A stretch of 64,000 bases of DNA from Harmothoe impar (Eukaryota; Annelida; Polychaeta; Phyllodocida; Polynoidae), in the NCBI GenBank assembly GCA_947462335.1, contig OX381720.1:64253946-64317945 (forward strand), written 5' to 3'. This document shows, piece after piece, positions 52,801-63,903 of this stretch. The position numbers and the translations under genes are program-made. The notes beneath the pieces were generated by a model. The model saw only the letters and a list, made by a program, of their open reading frames with translations, did not search any database and had not been told where the DNA came from. Each line of letters starts with the position of its first letter. Within the stretch, counting starts at the first letter, position 1.

Positions 52801-53921
52801 TGCAGTGTGATTGGTCTTTGATAGCGACTTAAGATTTAATTCAATACTCTATGGATTGATACACAGTTCTAGGGAGTGTTTAATAGGTTAGATTCACCAC
52901 TTTCGGATGTTCAATGGCAGTTCAAACGTAACCACTTTTCTCTGGGCTACAGCTCAGTCGATATTTCACCTAGAGCTAATATGTCGACATATATAGAGAG
53001 AGAGGGGTGTTAGATCATTATACTAAACCAATAAGTAATGTGTTTAATGTATTTTTAAATGCAATATTCATCATCAAAGTTGGTTAATGCCTCAATTTCA
53101 CCTGATGTCGGACACTTTGGATTTCTTGTGTTATTTCCAAGTATTACTCACTAATTTGTCTTACTACCACAGTAATATAACACAATCTATCCAGGCTTTG
53201 CATATTGCTAAAGATATTTAACATATCTACATCTAGGAATTGTTTTGCTTCCTTCATATTTATGGTCAGGGGAAAATGCACTGGACCTTGATGTCCGGCT
53301 CATGGTGAAATTCTATCATAATCTAAAATGGTCTGAAAAAAATAATTATGGAAATCATTATGTTATTTCTTTGCCATACTATACTTCAAAATACATATAC
53401 TTTTCAATCTTTTCTAAGATTTGATTATATTGCCTGGGTGTAAATAAAACAGCAATATTTAGCATGACAGCACCCTGTCCGACATAAGGTACCATGCAAT
53501 TCTGCACATAAGGCATCAGCTCATCACCACCAAACAAGCCTATAGTTCAGGGCATGCTCAGATGCATATAATACTAGTTTGCTCATATTCTGTTTTTTTT
53601 AATTGGTAAGAAGAACACTTCAGAATTCCCATTATACTCACATATAGTGTATAGAACATACTATTTATTATGATTTTTGATGTTATAGGTGTCCGATTTA
53701 AGGTGTGTGTCCGTCTTTGGGTGAATCTACCCTACATGTTGTAGGTAGCGACCTACTTGTTCTAGGCATTGTTCTGAATAATCCTGCGTCACCTACCTTC
53801 TTTTCCCTCAAAAAGTGTCATGCCCCTATTTTTAGATAATATATCTCCCCATAAAAGAAACCCCTTTTCCCTAGGGAAACTTCCCTGCAAAGAATGATAT
53901 TAGTTTGAGGCTATATCTATT
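52801..53921. other. No recognisable feature
   Basis: AT-rich. Nothing recognised. Confidence 0.5.
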
Positions 53922-54075
53922 TTAAGTAATAGATAGACCATCGTTATGAGAAGGTATGTAGAATTAACCACAACTTGCTGGTGGGGGCCAGACGAGGGCG
54001 AAGCCCAAGTCGCCCTACCAGCAAGCTGTGGTTAATCTACATACCTTTTCATAACCATTGTATATCTATTTTAAA
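53922..54075. mobile_element. ~150-bp perfect-type hairpin MITE
   Basis: AATAGATAGACCATCGTTATGAGAAGGTATGTAGA-type left arm (53930 on) pairs with TCTACATACCTTTTCATAAC + CATTGTATATCTATT on the right. The arms also include AACCACA(A/G)CTTGCTGGT. The loop contains GAGGGCGAAGCCC. Confidence 0.88.
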
Positions 54076-54639
54076 CCAGGGTATGCAGTATAATCAAGGT
54101 GCGAACTCTATTGTTCTCCCTCACCACCGTGGTTTAAGGTCCTATATATATATGTCCTGATATATATACTCCTGTTTTAGGTCGCTAAGTGCTGGCAGGT
54201 ATAGGTCGCTAAATGGTAGAATGTTTAGGTCGCTAATTAAGTTCAAACAAAAAATATGGGGGAAAAAATGCGGAAAAGTACAAATGTAGGTAAGAGTTAC
54301 ATAGCGACATAATCCATTTAGGTGTATAACAGTTAGGTTATATTTTGTGATGTTCAAACTAGAATTATGGAAGCAAATGCAAAAATAGTTTCACCAATAT
54401 CAATATTATGAGCATACACTTATAGACATATTATATATGGAGATACCAGATGAAACCCCTATATATTCTGAAGCGAATTGTCATAAAAAGACTGGTTATA
54501 TGTTAGAATACTCTTATCTTTAGTCAATCTAAATTGACCATTGTGATCACACATTCACGAATTATAATAGCAACACAATTTAATCTACCCTTAATACAAT
54601 ATAAAATCCCAGTTAATTATTGACCAAGTCTAAAGGTAC
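54076..54639. repeat. AT-rich stretch with TAGGTCGCTAA words
   Basis: TTTAGGTCGCTAA recurs at 54177, 54203 and 54226, and TACATAGCGAC appears inverted near 54298. Possibly a small decayed element. No gene. Confidence 0.45.
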
Positions 54640-54835
54640 CACTGGTCAATTAGGCCTAACCCTTTAAGGACAGCATAATGTTTTGATACAGCCCTGGTGA
54701 GTAACTCGCCAGGGCTGCATTCAAACATCATGCTGACCCTATGTGGTTGAGACACTCCTGAAGGGTTGGCATGATGCACCAATACATCACTGATTACTCG
54801 CCAGGGCTGCATTGGTGCATCGGGACGACGAATGT
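54640..54835. repeat. Dispersed CCAGGGCTGCAT repeat, two tandem copies
   Basis: CAGCCCTGGTGAGTAACTCG + CCAGGGCTG is a hairpin, and ACTCGCCAGGGCTGCATT appears twice (54708 and 54798). Related segments occur near 26840-27100, 40155-40275 and 50920. Confidence 0.65.
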
Positions 54836-55352
54836 CATATTTTAGCAATATCCGCCCTTGAAGGGTTAATATGTAACTTTTTTGGTCTAAATGCAGTTTT
54901 GGGGAGGGGGGCGCAAAATATATGTTGTACCTTCCCTCCGGTCACCCCAGCAGTAACTACACGGCTGGTGGGTGCAGATGATTACTATAAAAAAATATAG
55001 TATGAGTGATCTCCATGGCATTTAGTAGATACCCGGCACACTATATACTGTAAATGTACATACCGTATTGTCGCATATAGCTGCCGGGTTTTGAATATGT
55101 GCCTGTTTTGAATAGAAGCCGGGGGTAATAGCGGTTTGCCGGGCCTTGAATAGGTGCAGGGGGTTACCATGAATGACTACAAAGGGGGCATTATATACTC
55201 TGTGGTAGGGGCCCGAGTAGGGGGGGGGGTTGCTTTAGAATTTACCATCTTTCATTTATTAGGCGCCCGGGGTAGGGGATGGTGTAATGAGAGATGAGAG
55301 ATGTTATAATATAAACAATTTCAATAATGAGATCTCATGTTAAGAATATAAA

Positions 55353-55781
55353 CTACATAAAACATTTTGCATAGTCCTTTTTGATTGCTATTTTGAAGGA
55401 GTTAATATTTTCAATGAGGCTACACAAGGGCTTAAGATTGTTCCAAGCTATGATGGCCTTGTAGTAAGCACTTTGTAGAACAATTGGCTTCAGAGTCAGG
55501 GGAGTAATGAGTCTTTTTTCTGTGTGCCTTCTCGTAGGAATGCTTCTTTTGTCAATTAAATTATCCCTTTTTGACAATTGATAAGCATAAAACAATAGAT
55601 GGATTCCTCGCCTGTCGGATAACATTTTACATTTTTTGAGTTCATGCAGTCCAATCGTAGTATGAAGAGGGTCCTTCTCAACCTTGACCTTGTATATGAT
55701 TCTTAAACACTTATTCTGCATGTACTGGAGCTCAAGGATATTGTTGTCGTGTGAGTGGCAGGAATACTCACTCACACACAA
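55353..55781 (-). pseudogene. LINE fragment: C-terminal region of reverse transcriptase polyprotein
   Basis: 142 codons with LQYMQNKCLRIIYKV, RRGIHLLFYAYQL and YYKAIIAWNNLKPLCSLIEN + INSFKIAIKKDYAKCFM, the pattern found after the RT domain of CR1/L2-type LINEs. No RT active site is present, so it is a 5'-truncated copy. The element carrying it differs from the LINE at 15421-22040, whose C-terminus is different. Confidence 0.75.
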
Positions 55782-56820
55782 CTTAGATTAATGGTTAAAT
55801 ATACATGTGTATTACTGTGCTATATACTAGAAGTCATTGATATGGGAATGCACAGGGAAGAAACTATACAAGAGAACATAATGTAAACCTGTGAGTAATG
55901 GTACTGGATGTACTAGATGAACTCCCACTCTAGGATTCACATGAAACAGGATGTATCAGGGGTACTGACTCACACCAGGATGTGCCTTGATCACTGATTC
56001 ATGGTGGGATCTCCCCTGAGGACTGACTCATACCAGGGTATGACTCGGTGACTGACTCATATGGGGATTTCCCTTGTTGACTGACTCACAACAGGATGTG
56101 GAGCCAGAGTTACTCATTCCAGGATACGGAAGGAAGAGTTATTGCCTGAAGGACTATAAAATGGCAGTCAGCCTCCTACTCAGAGGAGGGATGTAGTCAC
56201 TTTGTTCTGCGAGACTGAAGGCAACACTGGTCACCATGACAGGAGAGGAACTTGGATTATTGTCCTATAGACTGACAAGGACCTACATGGAGATAGTGAT
56301 TGTGAGACTACTGCTGTGTGACTTAACTGCATTGGATACTCTGTATGACTATGGAGACTAGTGTGGACTTGTGTTTGGACTTGGCATGTATTGAGATGAG
56401 AGTATAATAACTGTGCATTCCCCATGAACACTACAGACTATTTGGCATTTATATTATATTGAGAAACATCATTCAGTACTTGTGGTTTGTGGCAATAAAT
56501 ATATAATCAACATTAACACCTCTCAAGAGTGCTCTTTGCCCAATACAAGATGAGCATGTATTGGCATATACAACTAGTTCCCTAAGATCAACAATAAGGG
56601 CTATACAAACAGTTCCCATAACTCAAAAGCATCCAGCTCAATTTACATGTGGCAGTCTCTATCTCAGAATAGTGCCTAATTCTGGCCAACTGACTTATCT
56701 TATACCTAGTATTATTAACAGTGGTTCGTCTGTGCTGAACAAATTTCATATGTAAAGTTGGTTTTGCTATCAAATGTGTTATGAGCTCTTTTTTTCCTAG
56801 GGTACGGGGGGGGTGCATGG
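55782..56820. other. Interior of the TIR element or older sequence
   Basis: ACTGACTCA(T/C)AC(C/A)AGGATGTG words recur between 55965 and 56100 (GGGGTACTGACTCAC, GAGGACTGACTCATACC, GTTGACTGACTCAC), a short degenerate tandem repeat. No gene recognised. Confidence 0.5.
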
Positions 56821-56935
56821 CCCTAAAACAATAAGTGCCGGGCATTGAATAGCTGCCTGATTTGAATAGTAGCCTGGGGTAATGGGGTACCCAAATAAAT
56901 AGCTGCCTGGGCACCTCTATGAGACGATACGGTAT

Positions 56936-57115
56936 TTTCGCATGTATACATTTTCGCGATTTTGCTAAAAAGTGGATTTTCACGAGTATTTAAATTCGAG
57001 ATTTGTTATATATGGTAGTACATGTAGTATGACTATATTGGATAAATATTCCCTCTATGCGATAATCGCGAAAATATGTACAGCGCGAAAATATCTACCT
57101 TTACAGTATACTAAT
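56936..57115. mobile_element. TTTTCGCG MITE, copy 1 (diverged)
   Basis: ATTTTCGCATGTATACATTTTCGCGATTTT on the left and AATCGCGAAAATATGTACAG + CGCGAAAATATCTACCTTTA on the right, followed by GAGAGTGCCCCCACC. The same arrangement, including the flank GTGCCCCCACC(C/A)TTAATTGG, occurs at 60650-60890, so both copies sit in a larger shared repeat. Confidence 0.75.
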
Positions 57116-58270
57116 ATAGAGAGTGCCCCCACCATTAATTGGTGCCAGCTGTTGTCATTGTGCCGTCCGTGGCCGTATGGTGAATACCCTTAAACTGCCC
57201 CGGGTACATCAATGACTGGAGAGGTGTACCCAAAGTGCTGTGTTGCCCGTGCCGTTTTTTACCTATGTATAGTCACAATAGTTCTTTTTTTCCTAGAAAT
57301 TATCAGAGAAAATTTCAATCATAATTCCATAACCATTTTTCCACCACACTGACCCAGGCGGCAGATCCATCTCTAATGCGATCCACATTTAATACCTACT
57401 GGTAGTATGGCTTGGTATTTTCTCCAAGATAATGGAAAAGTGATGCATGGAGAAAATGTCCGTGTTTTCACACAAAAGGGCATTTTTTGTGTGTGTAAAG
57501 AGTCTGTGGAAATGGAGAGTTTCTGAGAAGAGGGAACGCAGGTTGTGTACATCTACCATAGTGAATTATACCTAGAATGCATTTTGCAAGGGCCCGGGCC
57601 TAAATACAGCGTTTGCTAAGGTATTCTCATATTTCCTTCATGTGGCATTTTGCTAACATATCTCTCAGATCTATTATTTTAATTATGATATTCATATCAT
57701 GTCCTAAAGTGAGCAACTCAGCTCGAATGCTATAGGTATATGTCGGGTACAGGCCTCCCGTCATCAATGCACCAGGAGTGGGTTGATGGGGGTGGTCAGC
57801 CCCAGGAATGCCCCCCTGTGGTGAGGGCGGGAGGCCGCGATGATAGACTATAAACACCCGTCCCACCCCAGGTCTTACTATACATAGGTCGGGCCGGGTA
57901 AGGCATCAAGATCTACCCACCCGGCCACCCTCTCCAACTCAACAAACACACACCGACCCCTCTCCCATCTCACCCACGGCATGTGCGGCATCAGAGGGGG
58001 ACTAGAGGAGGCCTAGTTCCCCTCCTGTCCCACACCTCCCTCCCCTGAAGAAAATATCCTAAAACTTTGCTAAAATCGATATCTTAGGTTCTACTGATGG
58101 GAATTTATAGATTCAGACAGCATTATATCGACAAGGATTACCCCCTTCATTGTATATGACTTCCGACTACCTGTTCAAAAGATGATATTTCTAGTCCCAT
58201 CCCATTCATCTTGCATGTTAAATTATAATCGAAATAATGCCAGAAACGTGTTCTCTGTCCCTGGTTTACC
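57116..58270. other. Repeat-derived sequence, no gene
   Basis: 57119-57215 is homologous to 60873-60975 (GTGCCCCCACC, GCCGTCCGTGGCCG, CTGCCCCGGGTACATC). 57735-57900 (CCAGGAGTGGGTTGATGGGG, GTGGTCAG, GGTGAGGGCGGGAGGC) is homologous to 63640-63785. Dispersed repeat segments. Nothing coding. Confidence 0.55.
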
Positions 58271-58274
58271 CTAA

Positions 58275-58502
58275 TTACCGTAAATTCTCGCGTAGAAGCC
58301 GCGGCTTATACGCGAGTCAGACTCAGCTTTCTTTTGATACCAAACATGCCTATATAGGGTGCGGCTTATACGAGGGTTTTTATTAGTATACTACAGTACA
58401 AAAATCGCAATATTCAGACCCCCTCTGCGGCTTATATAATTTGTCAAAGTTAGGGGTGCGGCTTATACGCGAGTTAGGCTTATACGCGAGAATTTACGGT
58501 AA
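58275..58502. mobile_element. ~228-bp MITE, TTACCGTAAATTCTCGCG
   Basis: TTACCGTAAATTCTCGCG at the left is exactly mirrored by CGCGAGAATTTACGGTAA at the right. GCGGCTTATACGCGAG-type words recur inside (near 58304, 58362, 58430 and 58460). Confidence 0.88.
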
Positions 58503-59184
58503 TCATTTTCTAAACGTGTGTATGTATTCTATAATTCTAGATATGTATCAAAGATACACAAGAAAATATGCTGTTTATTCTTCTGTGTCCAATGCGGACA
58601 TCATCATGCTATGCACCTGAAATGCAGAGCGAATAAGGAAAAGGAATTCAAAAATGAAAAACTATTTCATCCTCCGTGTATCCTCCGTGTTCAAATATGG
58701 AATAGTGTTCTTGAATGTGAGATCCCGAGTTTGAATCGAGAGTTCACCTGTCTTAATTACAAAAATGTACAAAAAAACAATCTACATTCTGGGGTTTCAG
58801 CTCAAGATATGGAGCACATAAATTCCGTACATTTTGTGTCAAAAATTATCCAATTAGTGCCAAATTAAGAGGGGGTATATATAGGGTTTCAAGCAAGAAA
58901 ATTGGCCGGGATGAGGACGGGAGGGTCCCGTCAATCCTGTCCCCAGACCTGTTGGTCTAATCCCCGGGTGTGGACAAGGGGTGGGTGGTAGTTGCAAGTT
59001 GGACAGTCCATTTCAAACAGAGGGAGGTGGTGGTAGTAAGATTCTAACGCCATCCCGGTAGTTGTAGCCACAAAGCGGCTAACCAGACTGGAAGGACCTT
59101 CTCAGTGCTTTCGCTCCAGGTCCGGGAAACAGACGGAGAAGGGGGTCCAGCAGCTTTGTATGACGGGACAGCCCAGAAACAGGC
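58503..59184. other. No recognisable feature
   Basis: Holds a 116-codon chance frame without recognisable domain. Nothing else recognised. Confidence 0.5.
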
Positions 59185-59300
59185 CTGAGGGACCTTTAGC
59201 AACCATGTAAAAGCTCATTAAACGCTGAAAGCATTAGAGAGTTTAAGATTATGCAACGTGTACGGGTACTGCTACGTCAAGGGCTACACGTACAAGTTGT
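59185..59300. mobile_element. Partial GGGACCTTTAGCAACC element
   Basis: GGGACCTTTAGCAACCATGT + AAAAGCTCATTAAACGC matches the arm of the hairpin element at 63787-63903. The right arm here is decayed. Confidence 0.6.
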
Positions 59301-59548
59301 AGTACACAAGTAATTTAGTTAAGAATACACACTCCTATATGACTTCATTATTCATATGAGCCTACCAATAGCTGATCATGACGACCCTTGACAGGGTTTG
59401 GATAATTCTTCTTTTCACTTTTGCCATGAGGAAAGATGTACCGGATGAGAATTAGATGTGTTAAACCTGCAAGGTATCCTATCAGAGGCTATCATATTTT
59501 GTTGGCCTACACAGACTAACCGGGTAGACCTACATAGACTTTACACAG

Positions 59549-59619
59549 CACCGTTAGCTTAGTCTGCAGAGCCTGGTATCATCAACCCAAAGCTTGAGAT
59601 TTCAAATCCCTGTTAAGCT
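59549..59619 (+). repeat. tRNA-like sequence / SINE head
   Basis: A-box-like TTAGCTTAGTCTGCAGAGC (about 59554) and B-box-like GAGATTTCAAATCCC (about 59595) at near-tRNA spacing. The acceptor stem is poor, so this is a decayed tRNA-derived SINE or tRNA pseudogene, not a working tRNA gene. Confidence 0.5.
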
Positions 59620-60640
59620 TATGCATTATACAAATATTTCAACAATGTTTCATAGAAATGTAGAACAGTTATATATTATTTCGAAATGGAGTATATATGT
59701 TTTAATTGACTATTGCCAATACATATATATATATGGGGAGGGAGATAAAAAGAAGGTGATTAGATATCATGAAGTGTTAAGCAAAATACTTATTTAAAGG
59801 TTTCCATCCATAGGAAAAAGATTATAGTGACAATATACAACTGATATATATATATATATATATATATATGGCAAAGTGATTAGGCCAAGAGTTGTGAACA
59901 GTTGCGACATGTCATCCCAACATGTACATGTATATATGCTTCCCCAAAGGACACAGGATTATAACCCCCCCCCCGACCATCTGCCGCCCCACTCCCAGTC
60001 CAAGCCTAATCTAAACAAACACATGCCACTGTCCACGCCAGTAATCCACCACCCCCCCCCCCCCGACCCCATTAACCCCAAGTTGAGCTACATGTGCACA
60101 GAGGGTACCTAGATATATGGTTGCTGACCTATATTCCCAAGAACCTACATACTGCACCCCCCCCCCCCCACCCACGGCGTGTGTGGCCGCAGATGGCAGC
60201 GGTACTGGAGGGGCCCTGATTCCCCTAACAGAAAATATCCCAAACTTTTACTAAAATCAATATCTTCGGTTCCACTGATGGGAATTCATTGATTTAGACA
60301 GCATTACATCGGCAATGATTACCCCTTTATTATATATGACTTGTGAATACCTGGTAAGAAGACGACAATTTGGGTGCCATTATACCTGGTTATAAGACGA
60401 CAATTTGGGGACATTTGGGTGCCATCAATCCATGTTTTTCACATCATCTTAACAAGACCTGCTGCACGCTATGCCCGGCACTCTTGGGGTGCTGAGGGGG
60501 TGTAGAGTCGCCTGCAAAACAGCCCAGGTCGCCAGGTCGCTTTTGACCCATCTGGAGCCACACTCTCTATCAAGGGTTTCTCACGTGTCCATGTCTGAGG
60601 CCCAAAAATGGACCCTTTTCCGACGGCCAGCAATATAGTA
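59620..60640. other. Low-complexity spacer
   Basis: Contains a (TA)n run at about 59842-59868 and several long C-runs (59966, 60050, 60156). AAAATC(G/A)ATATCTT(A/C)GGTTC(T/C)AC + TGATGGGAATT at 60254-60285 is shared with 58072-58105, so a dispersed repeat spans here. No gene. Confidence 0.5.
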
Positions 60641-60649
60641 CCCGGCGTG

Positions 60650-60872
60650 CATACTGTAAACGTACCGGGGTATATATTTTCGCGCATGTATATTTTCGCG
60701 AATTGACTACAAAATGCACTTTCACGTGTACTTAAATTCACGGATTTTGGAGTATAGTAGTTGTATGACCATACTGGATAAATATTCGCTCTGTATATAT
60801 TTTCGCGATTTTAAAAATCGCGAAAATCGCGAAAATAAGTACAGCGCGAAATAACATACGTTTACAGTATAT
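60650..60872. mobile_element. TTTTCGCG MITE, copy 2
   Basis: TACTGTAAACGTACCGGGGT on the left is mirrored by ACATACGTTTACAGTA on the right. Inside are TATTTTCGCGCATG, TTTTCGCGAATTG, TATTTTCGCGATTTTAAAAA + TCGCGAAAATCGCGAAAATA and ACAGCGCGAAA. Better preserved than copy 1 at 56936. Confidence 0.85.
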
Positions 60873-61027
60873 AGAAAGTGCCCCCACCCTTAATTGGTTG
60901 CAGCTGTGGTCATCGCCGTCCGTGGCCGCATGGGGCACACCCGCAAACTGCCCCGGGTACATCGTTGACAGGAGGCCTGTGCCCGCCATATATTTACAGC
61001 ACTGAGTTGCTCACACATGAGCGGGTA

Positions 61028-61735
61028 ACTGTCGCATATAGGTGCCGGGTTTTGAATAGGAGCCTGTTTTGAATAGGTGCCGGGGGTAATAGGGGTTTGA
61101 AATCAATAGGTGCCGGGCCTTGAATAGGTGCCTGGGGTCTCCAATTTATGATTACAAAGGGCCTGTTTTAATGTGTTACTTATTGCATTGTATACTCAGT
61201 GGTAGGGGCCCGGGTAGGGGACGGTATTTGCTTTGGAATTTATGTGCCTCTACATCGAAAAAATCGACACGTGCGACACGGCGACACGGCCCTTTTAAAA
61301 ATCGACACGGGCGACACGGCCCTTTTAAAAATCGACAGACACAGTCATCTTTTTTAAGACTTAGTACATTCTAATATATATAAAATTCGACCCAGCGACA
61401 CGGCCCTCCTGCTAAAAATCGACATGGCGACAGGGTCAGAAGCGTGGGACCCCATGTAGAGGCACATTTATCATCCTTGATCAATTAGTGTGCCTCCTAT
61501 ATACCAGATGAAAGCCTGTGTTTTGATTAATGATTACGAATGCAAGTTAGTTTTGCCATCAAATGCCTTATGAGCCCTCTTTTTCCTTGGTAAGGGGGGG
61601 GGGCATGCCATTAAAACAATAACTGCCGGGCCTTGAATAGCTGCCTGATTTGATTAGGAGCCGGGGGTACAGTGGTACCCAAATAAATAGCTGCCCGGGC
61701 ACCTATATGCGACGATACGGCCCGGGCGATACGGT
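61028..61735. mobile_element. ~0.7-kb TIR element related to 55062-56935
   Basis: It starts GTCGCATATAGGTGCCGGGT and ends CACCTATATGCGACGATACG. The internal words GCCGGGCCTTGAATAG and GGTACCCAAATAAATAGCTG match the larger copy. It encloses the small element at 61238-61468. Confidence 0.75.
61238..61468. mobile_element. Nested ~230-bp element with GACACGGCCC repeats
   Basis: TGTGCCTCTACATCG at the left is mirrored by CATGTAGAGGCACA at the right. Inside, GACACGGCCCTTTTAAAAAT + CGACA recurs. Confidence 0.75.
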
Positions 61736-62655
61736 ATGGCCAGCCCTATCAGATTGGGACATCATTATGTCTAAATTATAAAGGGTTATAGTCATAGTAT
61801 ATAGGTGCGGGTTATACAAGTGTTTTAAGGACTTGTTATATGGTATGGGTAGAAGCGTGGTATTAGATAGGATTCTTTCAAATCAGTTGACAGGGGTGGA
61901 TTCAAGGGGGGGGGGGGCGGACCCAGCATACGCCCCCCTATTTTTCTGTATATTTTAATGTACTTTTTTTCAATAATCCCAATACATTGTCTACATCACC
62001 TACATCACGCCCCCCCCCCCCCTTTCCAAAATCCTGGATCCTCCCCTGGTTGGATACCCGTTTCTACTATACAGAAGGATATCTACCCCGGGGGGGTACT
62101 CAGATCGGAAATGGGTACCCACCTCCAAACGGCCCTAGAAAGCGGGGGCGGTGGGCCTCAAAAATAGGGGGCGGTAAAACCGGAATAGGGGGCGGTAAGG
62201 GAGTTATCGGGCCAAACATCCCCCCCCCCCAGTCAAAATTTCTTAGCCCTCCAAACTCTTCACCCTGTTCTTAAAAAAATAACCACTCTCTAACTCAGAA
62301 ATAGAGGGCGGTAACTCTGTTGTATTTAGGAGGGATTTTGAAAAGTATAGGGTGTGGATCAGTATAGCCCCTGAGGTATAGCCTATACTTTATGATGTGT
62401 CACCCTTTCATTTTGTAATTAGCATCCAGGCTGTAAGGCTTACACAGCCATAAGAACAAAGGGAAATGCTCATTCAAGGGAGGTGAAATATGAGGGATGG
62501 TATAAGAGTAGTCACACTGATTGAGGGGGGGGGATTCTATGTTTGTTTTACTATTAAACTGTCCTATATCCATACCCCAGGGATGTCCTGCCATGAGGAA
62601 AGTGGGGAAGGGGGGGGTGAAGGGATGGTCAGCCTCCCCTCCCCTGAATTCCTAG
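61736..62655. other. Low-complexity spacer with long G/C tracts
   Basis: Contains G/C runs near 61903, 62010, 62222 and 62525, and three copies of A(T)AGGGGGCGGTAA (62166-62310). No gene recognised. Confidence 0.5.
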
Positions 62656-62659
62656 GTAC

Positions 62660-62852
62660 AATATCCGCCCGTTTTAGCGCACCTGCGCTTATATATTTCA
62701 TCCTCCACTTTGCCCTGCGCTTATACAGGACATGCGCTTATTTGAGATCCAATTTTAGTGCTTACTAACATTTTGGTACACTCGTCCACCCTGCGCTAAA
62801 ACGGGACATGCGCTAATTTGAGTACCTGCGCTAAAACGGGCGGATACGGTAT
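62660..62852. mobile_element. ~190-bp MITE, ATCCGCCCGTTTTAGCGCA
   Basis: ATCCGCCCGTTTTAGCGCA at the left is mirrored by TGCGCTAAAACGGGCGGAT at the right. TGCGCTTAT and TGCGCTAA words repeat inside. Confidence 0.9.
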
Positions 62853-63786
62853 CTGTAGTTTGACCGTCCATTTCCAGGGCGGTTAGCATTGAAATACCAT
62901 GGGCGGTGGCTTATGTGAGAAAGCTACAGATGGTGACATCCTGCATTTGGTGGGTGCGGTAGTTTGGAGGTGGGTAGTTACCAACATAGAGTGACTACCC
63001 CCCCCCCCCCCCCGGGATATCTACAGTGAGTGGGCTCATCGTGATACCAGGCATATACATGCCAGTATTAAACTAGGATATACCGACCATACTATCATGA
63101 TGCACTCATATTTTAATTGCTACATGTACGTTCCTATTGATAATTCACCTCCACTGCTTTATAGTAGTCATTATAGCATGGTTAAGGCTGAGACCTTTTG
63201 TATATTTAGTGTTTCATGCAATAATTGTTCAGATTTGGGCAACCCCTCCTACTGTGCATTTGCTATTTATATTTAACCTTCCCCAATATTTCTTATGTAT
63301 GGGCCACCCCCTAAGTTACATGGGCACAAAAAAGGTTTTAGCGGTATTTTCCCATATTATTTTTGGACCCCTCAGCACATGAATTATAGAGCAGTATCAT
63401 GGCAATCCGCCTCATATTGAGGATACATGATTGTGGAGGCCTGGTAACTGTGTACCAAAATATGGCATTATCTTATGTATTTTAATATTTCCTTCAAAGT
63501 TTGTATTCCCAACATACCTCTCACACTAGCTGTTGTTGATTAGATTTCAATTATGTAGTTTAAATATGTTATTTAGACATAATTATGTCCCAATTTGAGC
63601 ATATCAGTGAGCAGCTAATGCTGTAGGTATAGGGCGAGTACACACCTCCAGGCTACAATGTACCTGGAGTGGGGTGCAGGGGGTGGTCAGACCAAGGAAA
63701 GCACCCTGTGCCGCTGTGATCACAGCTGAGCGCGGACCTGTGCGTGCATGTGCGGGTCCCTACCTGTGGTGAGGGCGGTAGGCGCT
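62853..63786. other. No gene recognised
   Basis: Contains a C15 run near 63000. The end (63640-63785) belongs to the dispersed repeat also seen at 57735. Confidence 0.5.
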
Positions 63787-63903
63787 ACTAGGGACCTTTA
63801 GCTAACCCGACGTAGCTCATTAAACGCAGACGTAGTAGTGCTAAAGGGATAGGCTACGTCTACGTTTATTGAGCTTTTACGTGGTTGCTAAAGGTCCCTA
63901 ATG
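63787..63903. mobile_element. ~117-bp hairpin MITE, TAGGGACCTTTAGC
   Basis: TAGGGACCTTTAGCTAACCC + GACGTAGCTCATTAAACG pairs with CGTTTATTGAGCTTTTACGT + GGTTGCTAAAGGTCCCTA. Related arm at 59185. Confidence 0.88.

Larger units (their letters stand above)
55062..56935. mobile_element. ~1.9-kb TIR element (TACCGTATTGTCGCATATAG)
   Basis: The left end has TACCGTATTGTCGCATATAG, CTGCCGGGTTTTGAATATG and GGGGGTAATAGCGGTTTGCC. The right end has GCCGGGCATTGAATAGC, GGGGTAATGGGGTACCC and GAGACGATACGGTA, inverted at the extreme end. A shorter member of the family is at 61028-61735. It encloses a LINE fragment, either captured or inserted later. Confidence 0.65.

Noticed and set aside
58518..58868. 116-codon frame with several cysteines and histidines (CVQCGHHHAMHLKC)
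   Set aside because: One Cys/His cluster without a full finger pattern, AT-rich context and no splice-flanked neighbours. Probably chance.
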